Shown here: positions 21,359 through 30,661 of the stretch, one piece after another
How the letters are laid out: each line of letters starts with the position of its first letter
How positions within the stretch are numbered: the first letter of the stretch is position 1
Assembly: GCA_963696495.1 (NCBI GenBank)
Contig: CAVOKJ010000005.1
Location: 186,001-250,000 of the forward strand
Direction: 5' to 3'
From: Bog-756 sp963696495
Lineage (GTDB): Bacteria; Actinomycetota; Acidimicrobiia; Acidimicrobiales; RAAP-2
DNA length: 64,000 nucleotides
The notes under the pieces: model-generated
What the model was told of the DNA's origin: nothing
The model's input: only the letters and a program-made list of their open reading frames with translations
Databases searched by the model: none
Translations under genes and position numbers: made by a program

Positions 21359-23299
21359 CTACTGGGTCAGGTGGAAGTCGTCGAGGTCCGGGGCCTTCGT
21401 CCAGGCCCAGTAGTCGACCAGGCGCCAGGGGGAGAGGATGTAGATGCGCCCTTCGGGGCTGCGGTACCAGCTGGTCTTGATGGACGGGTGGGACCAGACC
21501 ATGGTGTCGAGCTCGTCCTGCAGGCGCCGGTTGTAGTCGTCGTGCACGTCGCCGCGGCACTCGATGGCCCGATGGCCGCTGGCGATCAGGGCACCGAGGC
21601 AGCCCATGATGTAGCGGATCTGGCACTCCGAGTGGAAGATCAGACTTCCCCCGTGGGCCAGGTTGGTGCCCGGCCCGTACATACAGAAGAGGTTCGGGAA
21701 ATTGGGGACGGTCATGCCCAGGTAGGCGGTGGGACGCTCGCCCCACTGCTCGGCCAGGGTGACCCCGTCACGTCCGATGATCTCCATGGGCCACAGATAG
21801 CGGTTGGCGTGGAACCCGGTGGCGTAGATGATCACGTCGACCGGGTACTCCTCGCCGTCGGCCCCGACGATCCGGTCCGGTCCGATCTTGGCGATGGGGT
21901 CGACCACGAGATCGACGTTCTCCCGCACCAGGGCGCCGAGCCAGCTCCCGTTGTCCTGCAGGGTGCGCTTGCCGAGGCACACGTAGTCCGGGACCACCTT
22001 GGCCAGCAGGGCCTCGTCGTCGCCGATCTGGTCGGCCATCCACTGGGTGAACACCTCTCGGGCGGCGTCGTTGACGGCGCTGATCGACCTCGTCTGGTCC
22101 GGCCAGTCCGGGTCGACCCGCATGGCAGGCAGCCCCCCGTCACAGGCCGGCCAGAACAGGAGGAACCGGTACCAGCGGCCGTAGTAGGGGAGGTGCTCGA
22201 ACGCCCATCGGGCGCCGTCGCCGACCCGGTCGTGGTAGTGCGGGTTGGGGAACATCCACGGGGCGGATCTCTGGAAGACGGTCAGGCGGGCCACGTCCGG
22301 CGCGATGGTGGGGACGATCTGGAAGGCGCTGGCACCCGAGCCGATCACCGCCACCCGCTTGCCGGCCAGCGCGGTGCCCTCGATCCACTCGGCGGAGTGC
22401 ATGGACACGCCGTCGAAGGAGTCCCGACCGGGGATGTCGGGGAGCTGGGGACGGTTGAGCTGACCGACGGCACTGATCACCGCCTGGGCCTCGATGGTGG
22501 TCGATCCGCCCCCGTCGCGGACCTCCACCGACCACCGGGCCCGGTCCTCGTCCCACCGGGCGCTGGTCACCTCGGTCTCGAACCGGATGTGTTCGGTGAT
22601 CCCGAACTGGTGCATGCACTGCTCGAAGTAGGCCTGCAGCTCCGGCTGGCGGGCGAAGAACTCCGACCACTCGTTGTTGGGGGCGAAGGAGTAGCAGTAG
22701 AAGTGGTTGCCGACGTCGACCCGGCACCCGGGATACCGGTTCTCCCACCAGGTCCCTCCCACCCCGGGGTTCTTCTCGATGATGGTGAAGGCGACGCCGG
22801 CCCGGGCCAGGCGGATGCCGGCCAGCAGCCCGGACATGCCGGCGCCGATCACCACGACGTGGAACCGGCGCCTGTCCCGGGCGGGGATGGCGTCCAGCCA
22901 GTGCCGGTCGCGGGCGTCGGAGCCCTCCAGCTCCAACTCCTCGAGCATGAGTGGCACGTACTCGTCGGGAACCTCCCCGCCGACCAGCACGTTCATCATC
23001 TCGTGGATCACCTCGGGGGTCGGCGGTGCCGGAAGGACGCAGCCCCCGTCTCGGTAGGCCACGATCACCTCGAGGGCCCGGGCCCGGACGGCGGCCTGGT
23101 CCTCGGGTGTCATGAACCCCTGGACCTCGTTCAGGTAGATGCCGGCCGGCCGCGGCCCGGACCGGAGGATCGACGGGTCCCCGTTCATGTGGACCATCGA
23201 CATCAGGAGGGCGGGGACGCTCACGTCCTCGAGGGCGAGAGCGATCGCCTCGTCGCTGTCGGTGATCCTCGTCCTGCCGAGGTGACCCGGTAGGGGCAT
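21359..23299 (-). CDS. Flavin-containing monooxygenase, Baeyer-Villiger type
   Basis: A 646-residue FAD/NADPH monooxygenase. An N-terminal extension of about 150 residues (a common feature of one BVMO subgroup) precedes the FAD motif GAGMSGLLAGIRLARAG, then the Baeyer-Villiger fingerprint FxGxxxHxxxW appears as FDGVSMHSAEW (about residue 300), followed by the NADPH motif GSGASAFQIV and an ATGFHANRY segment. It should insert oxygen next to a carbonyl, turning ketones into esters or lactones. ATG at 23299 is used; the 25 upstream residues are Pro/Gly noise. It is divergent from an esterase gene, a logical partner for hydrolysing the ester product. Confidence 0.9.
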   Translation of the reverse strand: MPLPGHLGRTRITDSDEAIALALEDVSVPALLMSMVHMNGDPSILRSGPRPAGIYLNEVQGFMTPEDQAAVRARALEVIVAYRDGGCVLPAPPTPEVIHEMMNVLVGGEVPDEYVPLMLEELELEGSDARDRHWLDAIPARDRRRFHVVVIGAGMSGLLAGIRLARAGVAFTIIEKNPGVGGTWWENRYPGCRVDVGNHFYCYSFAPNNEWSEFFARQPELQAYFEQCMHQFGITEHIRFETEVTSARWDEDRARWSVEVRDGGGSTTIEAQAVISAVGQLNRPQLPDIPGRDSFDGVSMHSAEWIEGTALAGKRVAVIGSGASAFQIVPTIAPDVARLTVFQRSAPWMFPNPHYHDRVGDGARWAFEHLPYYGRWYRFLLFWPACDGGLPAMRVDPDWPDQTRSISAVNDAAREVFTQWMADQIGDDEALLAKVVPDYVCLGKRTLQDNGSWLGALVRENVDLVVDPIAKIGPDRIVGADGEEYPVDVIIYATGFHANRYLWPMEIIGRDGVTLAEQWGERPTAYLGMTVPNFPNLFCMYGPGTNLAHGGSLIFHSECQIRYIMGCLGALIASGHRAIECRGDVHDDYNRRLQDELDTMVWSHPSIKTSWYRSPEGRIYILSPWRLVDYWAWTKAPDLDDFHLTQ

Positions 23300-23543
23300 G
23301 GTCGGGATCGCTCCTCTGGTCGGAGTGGGGCCGACGGGTGCCGGGCCCGGCCCGGGCAACGATGGGCTGCCCACCGGGCCCGTCGGCGGGCGCGTGACAC
23401 ACTACGGCACGTGGACCATCTACCGTGGTGCCCCGACGAGTCCCCCGGCACCGGCGCCGGGCCCGGGACCGGTGGGTGGAAGGGAATCGGATGGGCGTGC
23501 GCGGCGAGGGGGCAGGAGGGGTGACCCAGGGGGCGGGGACCTC

Positions 23544-24446
23544 GTGACCCACCCCGGCGTCGAGATGATCCGCACCCTCGTGGCGGAGGCCGGGATGGGC
23601 ACCGGGACGCTGGTCGAGCAGCGCGAGGCGTTGGACCGCGGCGCCGCGTCGTCGGCACCGCCCCGGGGGGTCCGGGTGCGCCGGGCGGATCTGGGCGGCC
23701 GTCCGGCGGAGTGGATCCACCCGGACGGGGGTCGTGACGACGCCGTGGTCCTCTACCTGCACGGCGGTGGCTACTGCCTCGGATCGCCCGGCACCCACCG
23801 CGACCTCGCCGCCCGGTTGGCGGTGGCCACCGGAGCCACGGTCGTGTCCCTCGACTACCGGCTTGCCCCCGAGCACCCGTTCCCGGCGGCCGTCGACGAC
23901 GCCTGCGCCGCCTACCGCGGGCTCGTGGCGGGCGGGACACCACCCGGCCGCGTCGCCGTGGCCGGCGATTCGGCCGGCGGCGGGTTGACCGTGGCGACGC
24001 TCCTGGCCCTGCGCTCCGCAGGGGTCCCCCTGCCCGCCGCCGCCGTCTGCCTGTCGCCGTGGGTCGACCTGACCCAGACCGCCCCCACCTTCGAATCGCT
24101 GGCGGGCGAGGACCCGATGGTGACGAAGGACGGACTCGACGAGATGGCCGATGCCTACCTGGCCGGCACCGATCCCCGCAGCGAACTGGCGTCGCCGCTG
24201 TTCGCCGGGAACCTGGGTGGACTCCCCCCGGTCCACATCGAGGTCGGTGCGTGCGAGGTGCTCCTCGACGACTCGCTGCGGCTGGCCGATCGGATCCGAC
24301 AGGATGGGGGCGAGGCCACCGTCACCGTGTGGCCGGAGCTGGTCCACGTCTTCCAGGTCTTCCCCGGCTCGATGGTGCCGGAGGCGGACGAGAGCGTGGC
24401 GGCGGTGGGGCACTTCCTCACCGGTCGGCTCGGTCCACCGGACTGA
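23544..24446 (+). CDS. Alpha/beta hydrolase, hormone-sensitive-lipase family esterase
   Basis: A 300-residue esterase. It shows the oxyanion-hole motif LHGGGYCLGS, the nucleophile elbow GDSAGGG, a later Asp/Glu-rich stretch (GACEVLLDD) and the catalytic His in WPELVHVFQVF. This is the HSL (acetyl-hydrolase) branch of alpha/beta hydrolases, acting on short-chain esters or lactones. GTG at 23544 is the best start, giving a short helix-rich N-terminus; the open frame upstream is low-complexity. It is next to the BVMO and two dehydrogenases, suggesting a shared ketone or alicyclic degradation route. Confidence 0.87.
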   Translation: MTHPGVEMIRTLVAEAGMGTGTLVEQREALDRGAASSAPPRGVRVRRADLGGRPAEWIHPDGGRDDAVVLYLHGGGYCLGSPGTHRDLAARLAVATGATVVSLDYRLAPEHPFPAAVDDACAAYRGLVAGGTPPGRVAVAGDSAGGGLTVATLLALRSAGVPLPAAAVCLSPWVDLTQTAPTFESLAGEDPMVTKDGLDEMADAYLAGTDPRSELASPLFAGNLGGLPPVHIEVGACEVLLDDSLRLADRIRQDGGEATVTVWPELVHVFQVFPGSMVPEADESVAAVGHFLTGRLGPPD

Positions 24447-24496
24447 CCGCCCGACGACCATCACGGAGCACGCCATCATGACGAAGGGACGGGACG

Positions 24497-25339
24497 ATGC
24501 AGGAATTTGAGGGACGCACCGCGGTGGTGACGGGCGCCGGGAGCGGCATCGGTCGGGCGTTGGCCGTCGCCTTCGCCGACCGGGGGATGCGGGTGGCGCT
24601 GGCCGATCTCGATGCCGATGCGCTGGCCGGGACGGCGGCGATGATCGGGCGGGACCACCCCGGCGGGGGGGTGCTGTCGGCCACCTGCGACGTGAGCCGG
24701 GCCTCCGAGGTGGACGCGTTCGCCGACGCGGTCTTCGACCGCTGGGGAGGGGTCCACGTCCTCTGCAACAACGCCGGGGTGTTCGTGGGGGGCGTGATCT
24801 GGGAGCGGCCCCCCGAGGACTTCGAGTTCGTACTGGGGGCGAACCTCTGGGGCATCCTCCACGGCATCCGGGCCTTCGTGCCCCGGATGATCGCCCAGGG
24901 CACCGAGGGGCACGTGGTCAACACCTCCTCGGTGGCCGGGCTGTTCGGGGCACCGTTCGAGGCGCCCTACGCCGTCTCGAAGTTCGCCGCCTTCGCCGCC
25001 ACCGAATCGCTGGCCCAGGACCTGGCGGCCTCCGGGTCCCTCCTCAGGGTGTCGGTGCTCTGCCCGGGGATGATCACCACCAACATCGTCGACTCGGAAC
25101 GGCACCGCCCCGAGCATCTGGCCACCGAGGTCACCGAGGACCAGAAGTTCGTGTCCGGCTATCTGGCCCAAGCCGTCGCCGACGGCATGGCACCCGAGAA
25201 GGTGGCCCAACTGGTGGTGGAGGCCATCGAGGCGGAGCGGTTCCTCGTCCTGACCCACGATGCCTATCCGGCGCAGCTGACCGAACGGACCGCCGAGTTG
25301 GTGGCCGGCCGGCTTCCCGACCTGCCCGAGTTCGCCTGA
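24497..25339 (+). CDS. Short-chain dehydrogenase/reductase (classical SDR)
   Basis: A 280-residue NAD(P)-dependent oxidoreductase. The cofactor loop TGAGSGIGRAL (about residue 14), NNAG (about 91), the catalytic Ser in NTSSVAG and the YAVSK Tyr-Lys pair (about 156-160) are all present. It starts 50 bases after the esterase stop in the same direction, with AAGGGACGGG before the ATG. Substrate unknown; a hydroxy/keto intermediate of the BVMO-esterase pathway is plausible. Confidence 0.87.
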   Translation: MQEFEGRTAVVTGAGSGIGRALAVAFADRGMRVALADLDADALAGTAAMIGRDHPGGGVLSATCDVSRASEVDAFADAVFDRWGGVHVLCNNAGVFVGGVIWERPPEDFEFVLGANLWGILHGIRAFVPRMIAQGTEGHVVNTSSVAGLFGAPFEAPYAVSKFAAFAATESLAQDLAASGSLLRVSVLCPGMITTNIVDSERHRPEHLATEVTEDQKFVSGYLAQAVADGMAPEKVAQLVVEAIEAERFLVLTHDAYPAQLTERTAELVAGRLPDLPEFA

Positions 25340-25362
25340 CGGCCCGGCCGGGCCGAGACGTC

Positions 25363-26157
25363 TCAGGCCGTGGTGGCGATGCCCCCGTCCACGGGGATGA
25401 TGGCACCGGTCAGGTAGGCACCGGCCCTCGAGGCCAGGAAGATGGCCACACCGGCCATGTCGTCGGGCCGGCCGATCCGCTTCATCGGCGCGGCCTCGGC
25501 GATGGCGTCGCCGAAGGCCTCGAGCGTGGCGGCCATCATCTTCGACTCGAACGGTCCCGGCGCCACCGCGTTGACCGTGACCGTCGGGGCGAGCCGCTTG
25601 GCCAGGTGCCGGGTCAGCTGGTGCACCGCGGCCTTGGAGGCCGAGTAGGAGTAGGACTCGAGAACCGGCACGTGGATGCCGTCGATCGAGCCGATGTTGA
25701 TCACCCGTGACGGCTCGCCGGGCCGCGCCGCCGCCTCGAGGAGGGGGAGGAGGAACTTCGTGGTGTGAAAGATGCCCTGGACGTTGAGATTGAGGACTCG
25801 CTCCCACGACGCCGTGTCGTGCTCGGCGAGCGGAGCACCCCAGGTGGCACCGGCGTTGTTCACCAGCACGTCGACCGCCCGGTGGTCGGCCGCCACCCCC
25901 TCGGCGAATAGTCGGGCGCCCTCCTCGGTGGACAGGTCGGCCACCAGCCCCGAGCAGCTGCCGAAGCGCGAGAGGTCGGCCACGGTGGCGTCGACGGCCT
26001 CGGCCTTGCGGGACGCGACGACGACGCTCGCCCCGGCGGCCACGAAGCCCCCGGCGATCATGGCGCCGATGCCACGGGTACCGCCCGTCACCACGACGGT
26101 CTTGCCCTCCACCGAGAAGAGGACGGACGGGGGCGTGGGTGCGCTGTCGTCGTTCAT
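25363..26157 (-). CDS. Short-chain dehydrogenase/reductase (glucose/ribitol dehydrogenase-like SDR)
   Basis: A 264-residue SDR with TGGTRGIGAMI (about residue 20), NNAG (about 100), INIGSIDG and the active-site SYSYSASK (about 170). The ending GAYLTGAIIPVDGGIATTA is the common SDR C-terminus. It converges with the previous SDR across 23 bases and is followed in the same direction by an NAD-binding protein. Substrate not identifiable. Confidence 0.87.
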   Translation of the reverse strand: MNDDSAPTPPSVLFSVEGKTVVVTGGTRGIGAMIAGGFVAAGASVVVASRKAEAVDATVADLSRFGSCSGLVADLSTEEGARLFAEGVAADHRAVDVLVNNAGATWGAPLAEHDTASWERVLNLNVQGIFHTTKFLLPLLEAAARPGEPSRVINIGSIDGIHVPVLESYSYSASKAAVHQLTRHLAKRLAPTVTVNAVAPGPFESKMMAATLEAFGDAIAEAAPMKRIGRPDDMAGVAIFLASRAGAYLTGAIIPVDGGIATTA

Positions 26158-26202
26158 GCGCCACGACGGTAGTGCAACCGGCCACGAGCGGGTGACGGCA
26201 GC

Positions 26203-26862
26203 TCAGTCGGCCAGCGTGATCCGCTCCCGCAGGTGGGTACCCTGCTCGAGGCAGTCGACCACGCCGTCGGCGTAGTCGGCATAGCCGATCCTGCTCACCC
26301 CGTGTTCGTCGAAGAGCATGCGGTCGTGGCCGAGCTGGTAGTCGCCCACGTGTTCGCCGGGTCCGATCTCGGCCGCCGGTGCCACGTAGGTCCAGTCGAG
26401 GTCCTCGGCGGTCCGGTAGATCTCGAGCGCCTCGCGCTGGGCCAGCGCGTTGGCCCGGTGGACCTCGGGAAAGTCCGGCATGTCCAGCGCCTGGACCCCG
26501 GGGGCGACCTCGAGGCTGCCGGCGCCCCCGACCACGACCAGCCGGCGGACACCGGCCAGACGGAGCCCCCCGATCAGGCCACGCGCCGCCTCCACGAAGG
26601 GCTGTGGCTCGTCCGAGCCGCGGCGCGGCCCGATGGCGGAGACCACCGCGTCCCTGCCGCGGACGGCCTCGGCCACGCCATGCGGATCGGTGGCATCACC
26701 GGCGAGGATGGCGACACCGGGGGAGAGGTCACCCGCCGCCCGCCGGGTGATCCCGACGACATGGTGGCCGCGGGCCACCAGCTCCGCGGCGATGGCCCCA
26801 CCGATGGTGCCGGTGGCGCCGAACAGGGCGACGTCGAGTGGGGCAACCTCGGCTCCGGTCAT
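26203..26862 (-). CDS. NAD(P)-binding protein, NmrA/atypical SDR type
   Basis: A 219-residue Rossmann-fold protein with the dinucleotide loop FGATGTIGGAIAAELVARGH at the N-terminus and the SAIGPRRG, VVVGGAGSL and DWTYVAPA segments of the NmrA/YwnB-like atypical short-chain dehydrogenases. The classical YxxxK pair is not seen. It may act as an oxidoreductase or redox-sensing protein. The ATG at 26862 begins MTGAEVAPLDVALFGATG; the frame is open for about 800 bases further upstream but that is the shadow of the acyl-CoA dehydrogenase gene. Confidence 0.82.
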   Translation of the reverse strand: MTGAEVAPLDVALFGATGTIGGAIAAELVARGHHVVGITRRAAGDLSPGVAILAGDATDPHGVAEAVRGRDAVVSAIGPRRGSDEPQPFVEAARGLIGGLRLAGVRRLVVVGGAGSLEVAPGVQALDMPDFPEVHRANALAQREALEIYRTAEDLDWTYVAPAAEIGPGEHVGDYQLGHDRMLFDEHGVSRIGYADYADGVVDCLEQGTHLRERITLAD

Positions 26863-26973
26863 CCCTGCAGGATAGGAGGGGCGGGCGCCCACCCGACCGG
26901 TGTGGGCACCGCTCGTGCCACCGTGGTTGTCAGCGGTGGTTGTTATGGTGAGCCCGACCTCGGGAGGGGCCTG

Positions 26974-28131
26974 ATGCATCTGGCGCTGACGGACGAACAA
27001 GAGGAGCTGAAGGCCGAGCTCCGGTCGTACTTCGAGCGGCTGTCCGGTGAGTTGGCGGCGGCTGACGACGACGAGCCGGGCTACACCAGGGCTATCCGCC
27101 GCATGGGCGAGGACGGTTGGCTGGGACTGGGTTGGCCCGTCGAGTACGGCGGTCAGGGACGGGGGGCCGTCGATCAGATGATCTTCGTCGAGGAGTCCCA
27201 CTGGGCCGGTGTGCCGTTGCCCCTGCTCACCCTCAACAGCGTCGGCCCGACCCTCATGGCTCTCGGGACCGACGAGCAGCGCCGACGGTTCCTCCCGGGG
27301 ATCCTCGGGGGCACGACCCACTTCTCCATCGGGTACACCGAGCCCACCGCCGGTACCGACCTGGCGTCGTTGCGGACGCGGGCGGTCCGGGACGGCGACG
27401 AGTACGTGATCGACGGCGAGAAGCTGTACACCAGCGCCATCCAGTACGCCGACTTCGTGTGGTTGGCCGCCCGGACCGATCCGGAGGCGCCCAAGCACAA
27501 GGGCCTCTCCGTCTTCATCGTGCCGACCGACAGCGAGGGGTTCCACTGGACCCCGCTGCGCACGGTGGCCGGCGAGTTCACCAGCTCGACTTACTACGAC
27601 GGCGTCCGGGTGCCGGCCACCGACCGGGTCGGCCAGGAGAACCAGGGCTGGAAGCTCATCACCAACCAGCTGAATCACGAGCGGGTGGCCATCTGTCCGG
27701 TGTCGGGCATCCTGCGCAGCATCGACGAGGTCCGTCGCTGGGCGGCAGAGGAGAGGCTCCCCGACGGCCGTCGGGTGATCGACCGGCAGTGGGTGCAGGT
27801 GCAGCTGGCCCGCCTGACGGCGAGGGCCGAGTTCCTCAAGCTGGTCAACTGGAAGGTGGCCTGGGCCGCCGACAAGGGACTCAACCCCGCCGACGCCTCC
27901 GCCACCAAGGTGTTCGGGACCGAGTTCGCCCTCGAGGCCTACCGGTTGCTGCTCGAGATCGTGGGACAGGCCGGCTACCTGCCCGCCGGGTCCCCGGGTG
28001 CGGTCCTCGGGGGCCGCCTCGAACAGCAGTCGCGGGGCCAGACGATCTTCACCTTCGGGGGTGGCACCAACGAGGTGCAGCGGGACATCGTGGCCATGGT
28101 CGGGCTCGGCATGCCCCGGGCCCCGCGCTGA
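26974..28131 (+). CDS. Acyl-CoA dehydrogenase family protein
   Basis: A 385-residue flavoenzyme. It has the family N-terminus LALTDEQEELKAELRSYFERL, the FAD-contact segment FSIGYTEPTAGTDLASLRTRA, the middle beta-domain, and the C-terminal QTIFTFGGGTNEVQRDIVAM. This form is close to the FadE-like dehydrogenases of steroid and branched-chain catabolism in actinobacteria, which is family inference. The catalytic base is not assigned. ATG at 26974 follows CGGGAGGGG. It is divergent from the NmrA-type gene. Confidence 0.9.
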   Translation: MHLALTDEQEELKAELRSYFERLSGELAAADDDEPGYTRAIRRMGEDGWLGLGWPVEYGGQGRGAVDQMIFVEESHWAGVPLPLLTLNSVGPTLMALGTDEQRRRFLPGILGGTTHFSIGYTEPTAGTDLASLRTRAVRDGDEYVIDGEKLYTSAIQYADFVWLAARTDPEAPKHKGLSVFIVPTDSEGFHWTPLRTVAGEFTSSTYYDGVRVPATDRVGQENQGWKLITNQLNHERVAICPVSGILRSIDEVRRWAAEERLPDGRRVIDRQWVQVQLARLTARAEFLKLVNWKVAWAADKGLNPADASATKVFGTEFALEAYRLLLEIVGQAGYLPAGSPGAVLGGRLEQQSRGQTIFTFGGGTNEVQRDIVAMVGLGMPRAPR

Positions 28132-28202
28132 CGAGCGTCAGGACGGTTCCCTCTACGCTGGTGCCGCCGGGCCAGCGCGCCCGCCGAGCGAAGGAGCGAG
28201 CC

Positions 28203-28445
28203 GTGGACGACCATGAGATCATCTCGAGGATCGGGGGCCTGGCCGACGAGGAGAAGCGACTCGAGGAGCTGCACGTGGGCGAGGGCCTCTCGGCCGACGA
28301 GGAGAAGCGCCTGCGGGCCCTCGAGGTCACCCTCGACCAGCTCTGGGACCTGCTGCGTCAGCGCCGGGCCCTGCGCAGCGCCGGACGCGATCCGGATCAG
28401 GCGGCGGTGCGGCCGGAGGGAACGGTGGAGGAGTACCGCCAGTAG
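28203..28445 (+). CDS. DUF2630 family small protein
   Basis: An 80-residue, highly charged helical protein starting at GTG with an AAGGAG ribosome binding site. The sequence EEKRLEELHVGEGLSADEE followed by LEVTLDQLWDLLRQRRALR and GRDPDQAAVRPEGTVEEY matches the actinobacterial DUF2630 family in length and layout. Function unknown. It lies 71 bases downstream of the acyl-CoA dehydrogenase gene and may share its transcript. Confidence 0.85.
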   Translation: MDDHEIISRIGGLADEEKRLEELHVGEGLSADEEKRLRALEVTLDQLWDLLRQRRALRSAGRDPDQAAVRPEGTVEEYRQ

Positions 28446-28542
28446 AGCGATCCGCAGCGGCGGCCCCGACCGCACGGCGCACCCGACGATGATCGTGACA
28501 TGAGCGCACCGACGGACGGGGTCGATCGGCGCCGATGGTGGC

Positions 28543-30249
28543 TCACGCCAGCCCGGTGACCTCGCCGTTCTCGTCGAGATCGATGTGCTCGGCCGCCGGA
28601 TGGGCGCTCAGCCCGGGCATGGTGCGCATGTCACCGCAGACGGCGTAGATGAAGCCGGCCCCCGCCGAGGCCCGGACCTCCCGCACCGGAAGCCGCCATC
28701 CGGTGGGTGCGCCCTTGAGGGCCGGATCGGACGAGATGGACAGATGGGTCTTGGCGATGCAGATGGGCAGGCCACCGAGCCCGTTCGCCTCGAACAGCTC
28801 CAATCGCCGGGTGGCGGCCGGCGAGAAGTCGGCACCGTCGGCCCCGTAGACGGCGGTGGCAATGGTCTCGATCTTCTCGGCCAGCGGGGCCTCCAACGGG
28901 TACAGGTAGCGGAACTCACTCGGCTCGTCGGCCGCCGCCACGACGGCCCGGGCCAGGTCGGTGGCTCCGGCCCCCCCGTCGGCGAAGTGGGAGGTGACGG
29001 CGGAGCGGACGCCCATCGATGCGGCGATCTCGTGGATGGCGCGGTACTCCGAGTCGAAGTCGCCGGGGAATGCGTTGATGGCCACCACCGGGGTGACCCC
29101 GTGGAGCAGCACGTTCTCGAGCTGCTTGCGCAGGTTGGCTCCCCCGGCGTGGACCTCGTCGGGGTTCTCCTCGAGCAGCGCCGACGGCAGCGGCCGTCCG
29201 GCCACCACGCGGTGCGCTCCCGAGTGGGACTTGAGGGCCCGAACCGTGGTGACGACGACGGCGGCGTCGGGGACCAGGCCGGACTGGCGGCACTTGATGT
29301 TGAAGAACCGCTCCGCCCCCATGTCGGCGCCGAAGCCGGCCTCGGTGATCAGGTAGTCGCCGGTGTGGATCCCGATGAGGTCGGCGATGACCGACGAGTT
29401 CCCGTGGGCGATGTTCCCGAACGGGCCGGCGTGGACCAGGACCGGCGTGTTCTCGAGCGTCTGGAGCAGGTTGGGCTTGATGGCGTCCCGCATGATCACC
29501 GCCATGGCCCCGGCGGCGCGGAGTTGCTCGGCGGTCACGGGCCTGCGATCGGTCGTGAACCCGACCACGATCCGTCCGAGTCGTCGGCGCATGTCGGCCA
29601 GAGTGGTGGACAGGGCGAGGACGGCCATCACCTCGGATGCGGCGGTGATGTCGAACCCGGTCTGGCGGGGGGTGCCGTCCTCGGCGGTGCCCAGTCCGGC
29701 GACGACGTTGCGGAGCGACCGGTCGTTCACGTCGAGCACCCGTCGCCAGGTGAGGGCGTGCGGGTCGATGTCGAGCTGGTTGCCCTGGAAGAGGTGGTTG
29801 TCGACCATGGCCGAGAGGGTGTTGTGCGCAGCCGTCACTGCGTGCATGTCCCCGGTGAGGTGCAGGTTGAGTGCCTCGAACGGTGCGGCCTGGCTGTAGC
29901 CCCCTCCGGCGGCTCCGCCCTTGATCCCGAAGGTGGGCCCCATCGACGCCTGTCGGATGGCCGCGGTGGCCCGCCGGCCGATGTGGGCCATCCCCTGGGC
30001 CAGTCCGATGGTCGTGGTCGTCTTCCCCTCGCCCAGGGGGGTGGGGGTGACGGCGGTCACCACCACGTAGCGGGCCTTCGGGCGGTCGTCGAGCTCGGCG
30101 ATGGCATCGAGCTTCACCTTGGCCACGAACTCGCCGTAGGGCTCGAGGAGCTCGGTCCCGATCCCGATGCCGGAGGCGATGGTGGCGACCGGCACGAGGG
30201 TGGCCTTGCGGGCGATCTCCAGCGCGGTGAGGTGGGGATCCCTGGTCAC
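28543..30249 (-). CDS. fhs: Formate--tetrahydrofolate ligase
   Basis: A 568-residue enzyme of normal length for the family, forming 10-formyl-THF from formate, THF and ATP. The ATP loop TPLGEGKTTTTIGLAQGM (about residue 69), the MGPTFGIKGGAAGGGY segment and PVVAINAFPGDFDSE are family signatures. It feeds one-carbon units into purine synthesis. ATG/GTG at 30249 begins MTRDPHLTALEIA. It is followed on the other strand by a regulator gene with a 412-base spacer. Confidence 0.95.
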   Translation of the reverse strand: MTRDPHLTALEIARKATLVPVATIASGIGIGTELLEPYGEFVAKVKLDAIAELDDRPKARYVVVTAVTPTPLGEGKTTTTIGLAQGMAHIGRRATAAIRQASMGPTFGIKGGAAGGGYSQAAPFEALNLHLTGDMHAVTAAHNTLSAMVDNHLFQGNQLDIDPHALTWRRVLDVNDRSLRNVVAGLGTAEDGTPRQTGFDITAASEVMAVLALSTTLADMRRRLGRIVVGFTTDRRPVTAEQLRAAGAMAVIMRDAIKPNLLQTLENTPVLVHAGPFGNIAHGNSSVIADLIGIHTGDYLITEAGFGADMGAERFFNIKCRQSGLVPDAAVVVTTVRALKSHSGAHRVVAGRPLPSALLEENPDEVHAGGANLRKQLENVLLHGVTPVVAINAFPGDFDSEYRAIHEIAASMGVRSAVTSHFADGGAGATDLARAVVAAADEPSEFRYLYPLEAPLAEKIETIATAVYGADGADFSPAATRRLELFEANGLGGLPICIAKTHLSISSDPALKGAPTGWRLPVREVRASAGAGFIYAVCGDMRTMPGLSAHPAAEHIDLDENGEVTGLA

Positions 30250-30661
30250 GGCCGGCCGCTCCCCGCCGAGCCCCGTCGAGGGGAGCCGGACCGGCGCACC
30301 GGTAGGGATCCGTCCGTGCCCACGCCGCCTCCCCGGGCCGGGGGAAGGTGGTTGCCGTCGTGTCGCATCGTGGCTTCGGTGTCCTCTCGGTCGAGCAGGT
30401 CGTGCCGCTCGGGTGGGGGCCGGGTGGAAGGTGGCATTGTAGGCCCGGGCCGGCCGGTGCGGCCGGCGAAGTCCGTGCTGGGTCGGGGGAGCGCTCCCGA
30501 CGGCAGTTGATCGGCACGGACCGGAGTCGGTCCGTGCGGAGGGACGCCGGTCGACGTCCGCGTCGGGGCGGGGTCCGCTCCGCCGGTTGAATTGACGCTC
30601 GGCCTGGTCGAAGATTGGGTCACGGCGGCCGGTCCATCAGGCCCGGCAGGGGGTTGGAGCA
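30250..30661. other. 412-base intergenic region between fhs and the TetR-like gene
   Basis: No convincing gene is present; open frames here are Arg/Pro-rich shadows. On the minus strand a TACAAT box (30436-30441) could be a -10 for fhs with no good -35 at the right spacing. No folate or glycine riboswitch structure could be recognised by eye. Confidence 0.4.

Noticed and set aside
22140..24479. Minus-strand frame of about 780 codons spanning the BVMO start and the esterase
   Set aside because: It covers two real genes in the wrong frames and contains only Arg/Gly/Pro-rich shadow sequence.
28585..30510. Plus-strand frame of about 640 codons opposite fhs
   Set aside because: It is antisense to a complete formate-THF ligase and has no recognisable domain.
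30250..30661. Riboswitch upstream of fhs
   Set aside because: The GC-rich stretch has many possible hairpins but no recognisable conserved riboswitch core; only a lone TACAAT box stands out.
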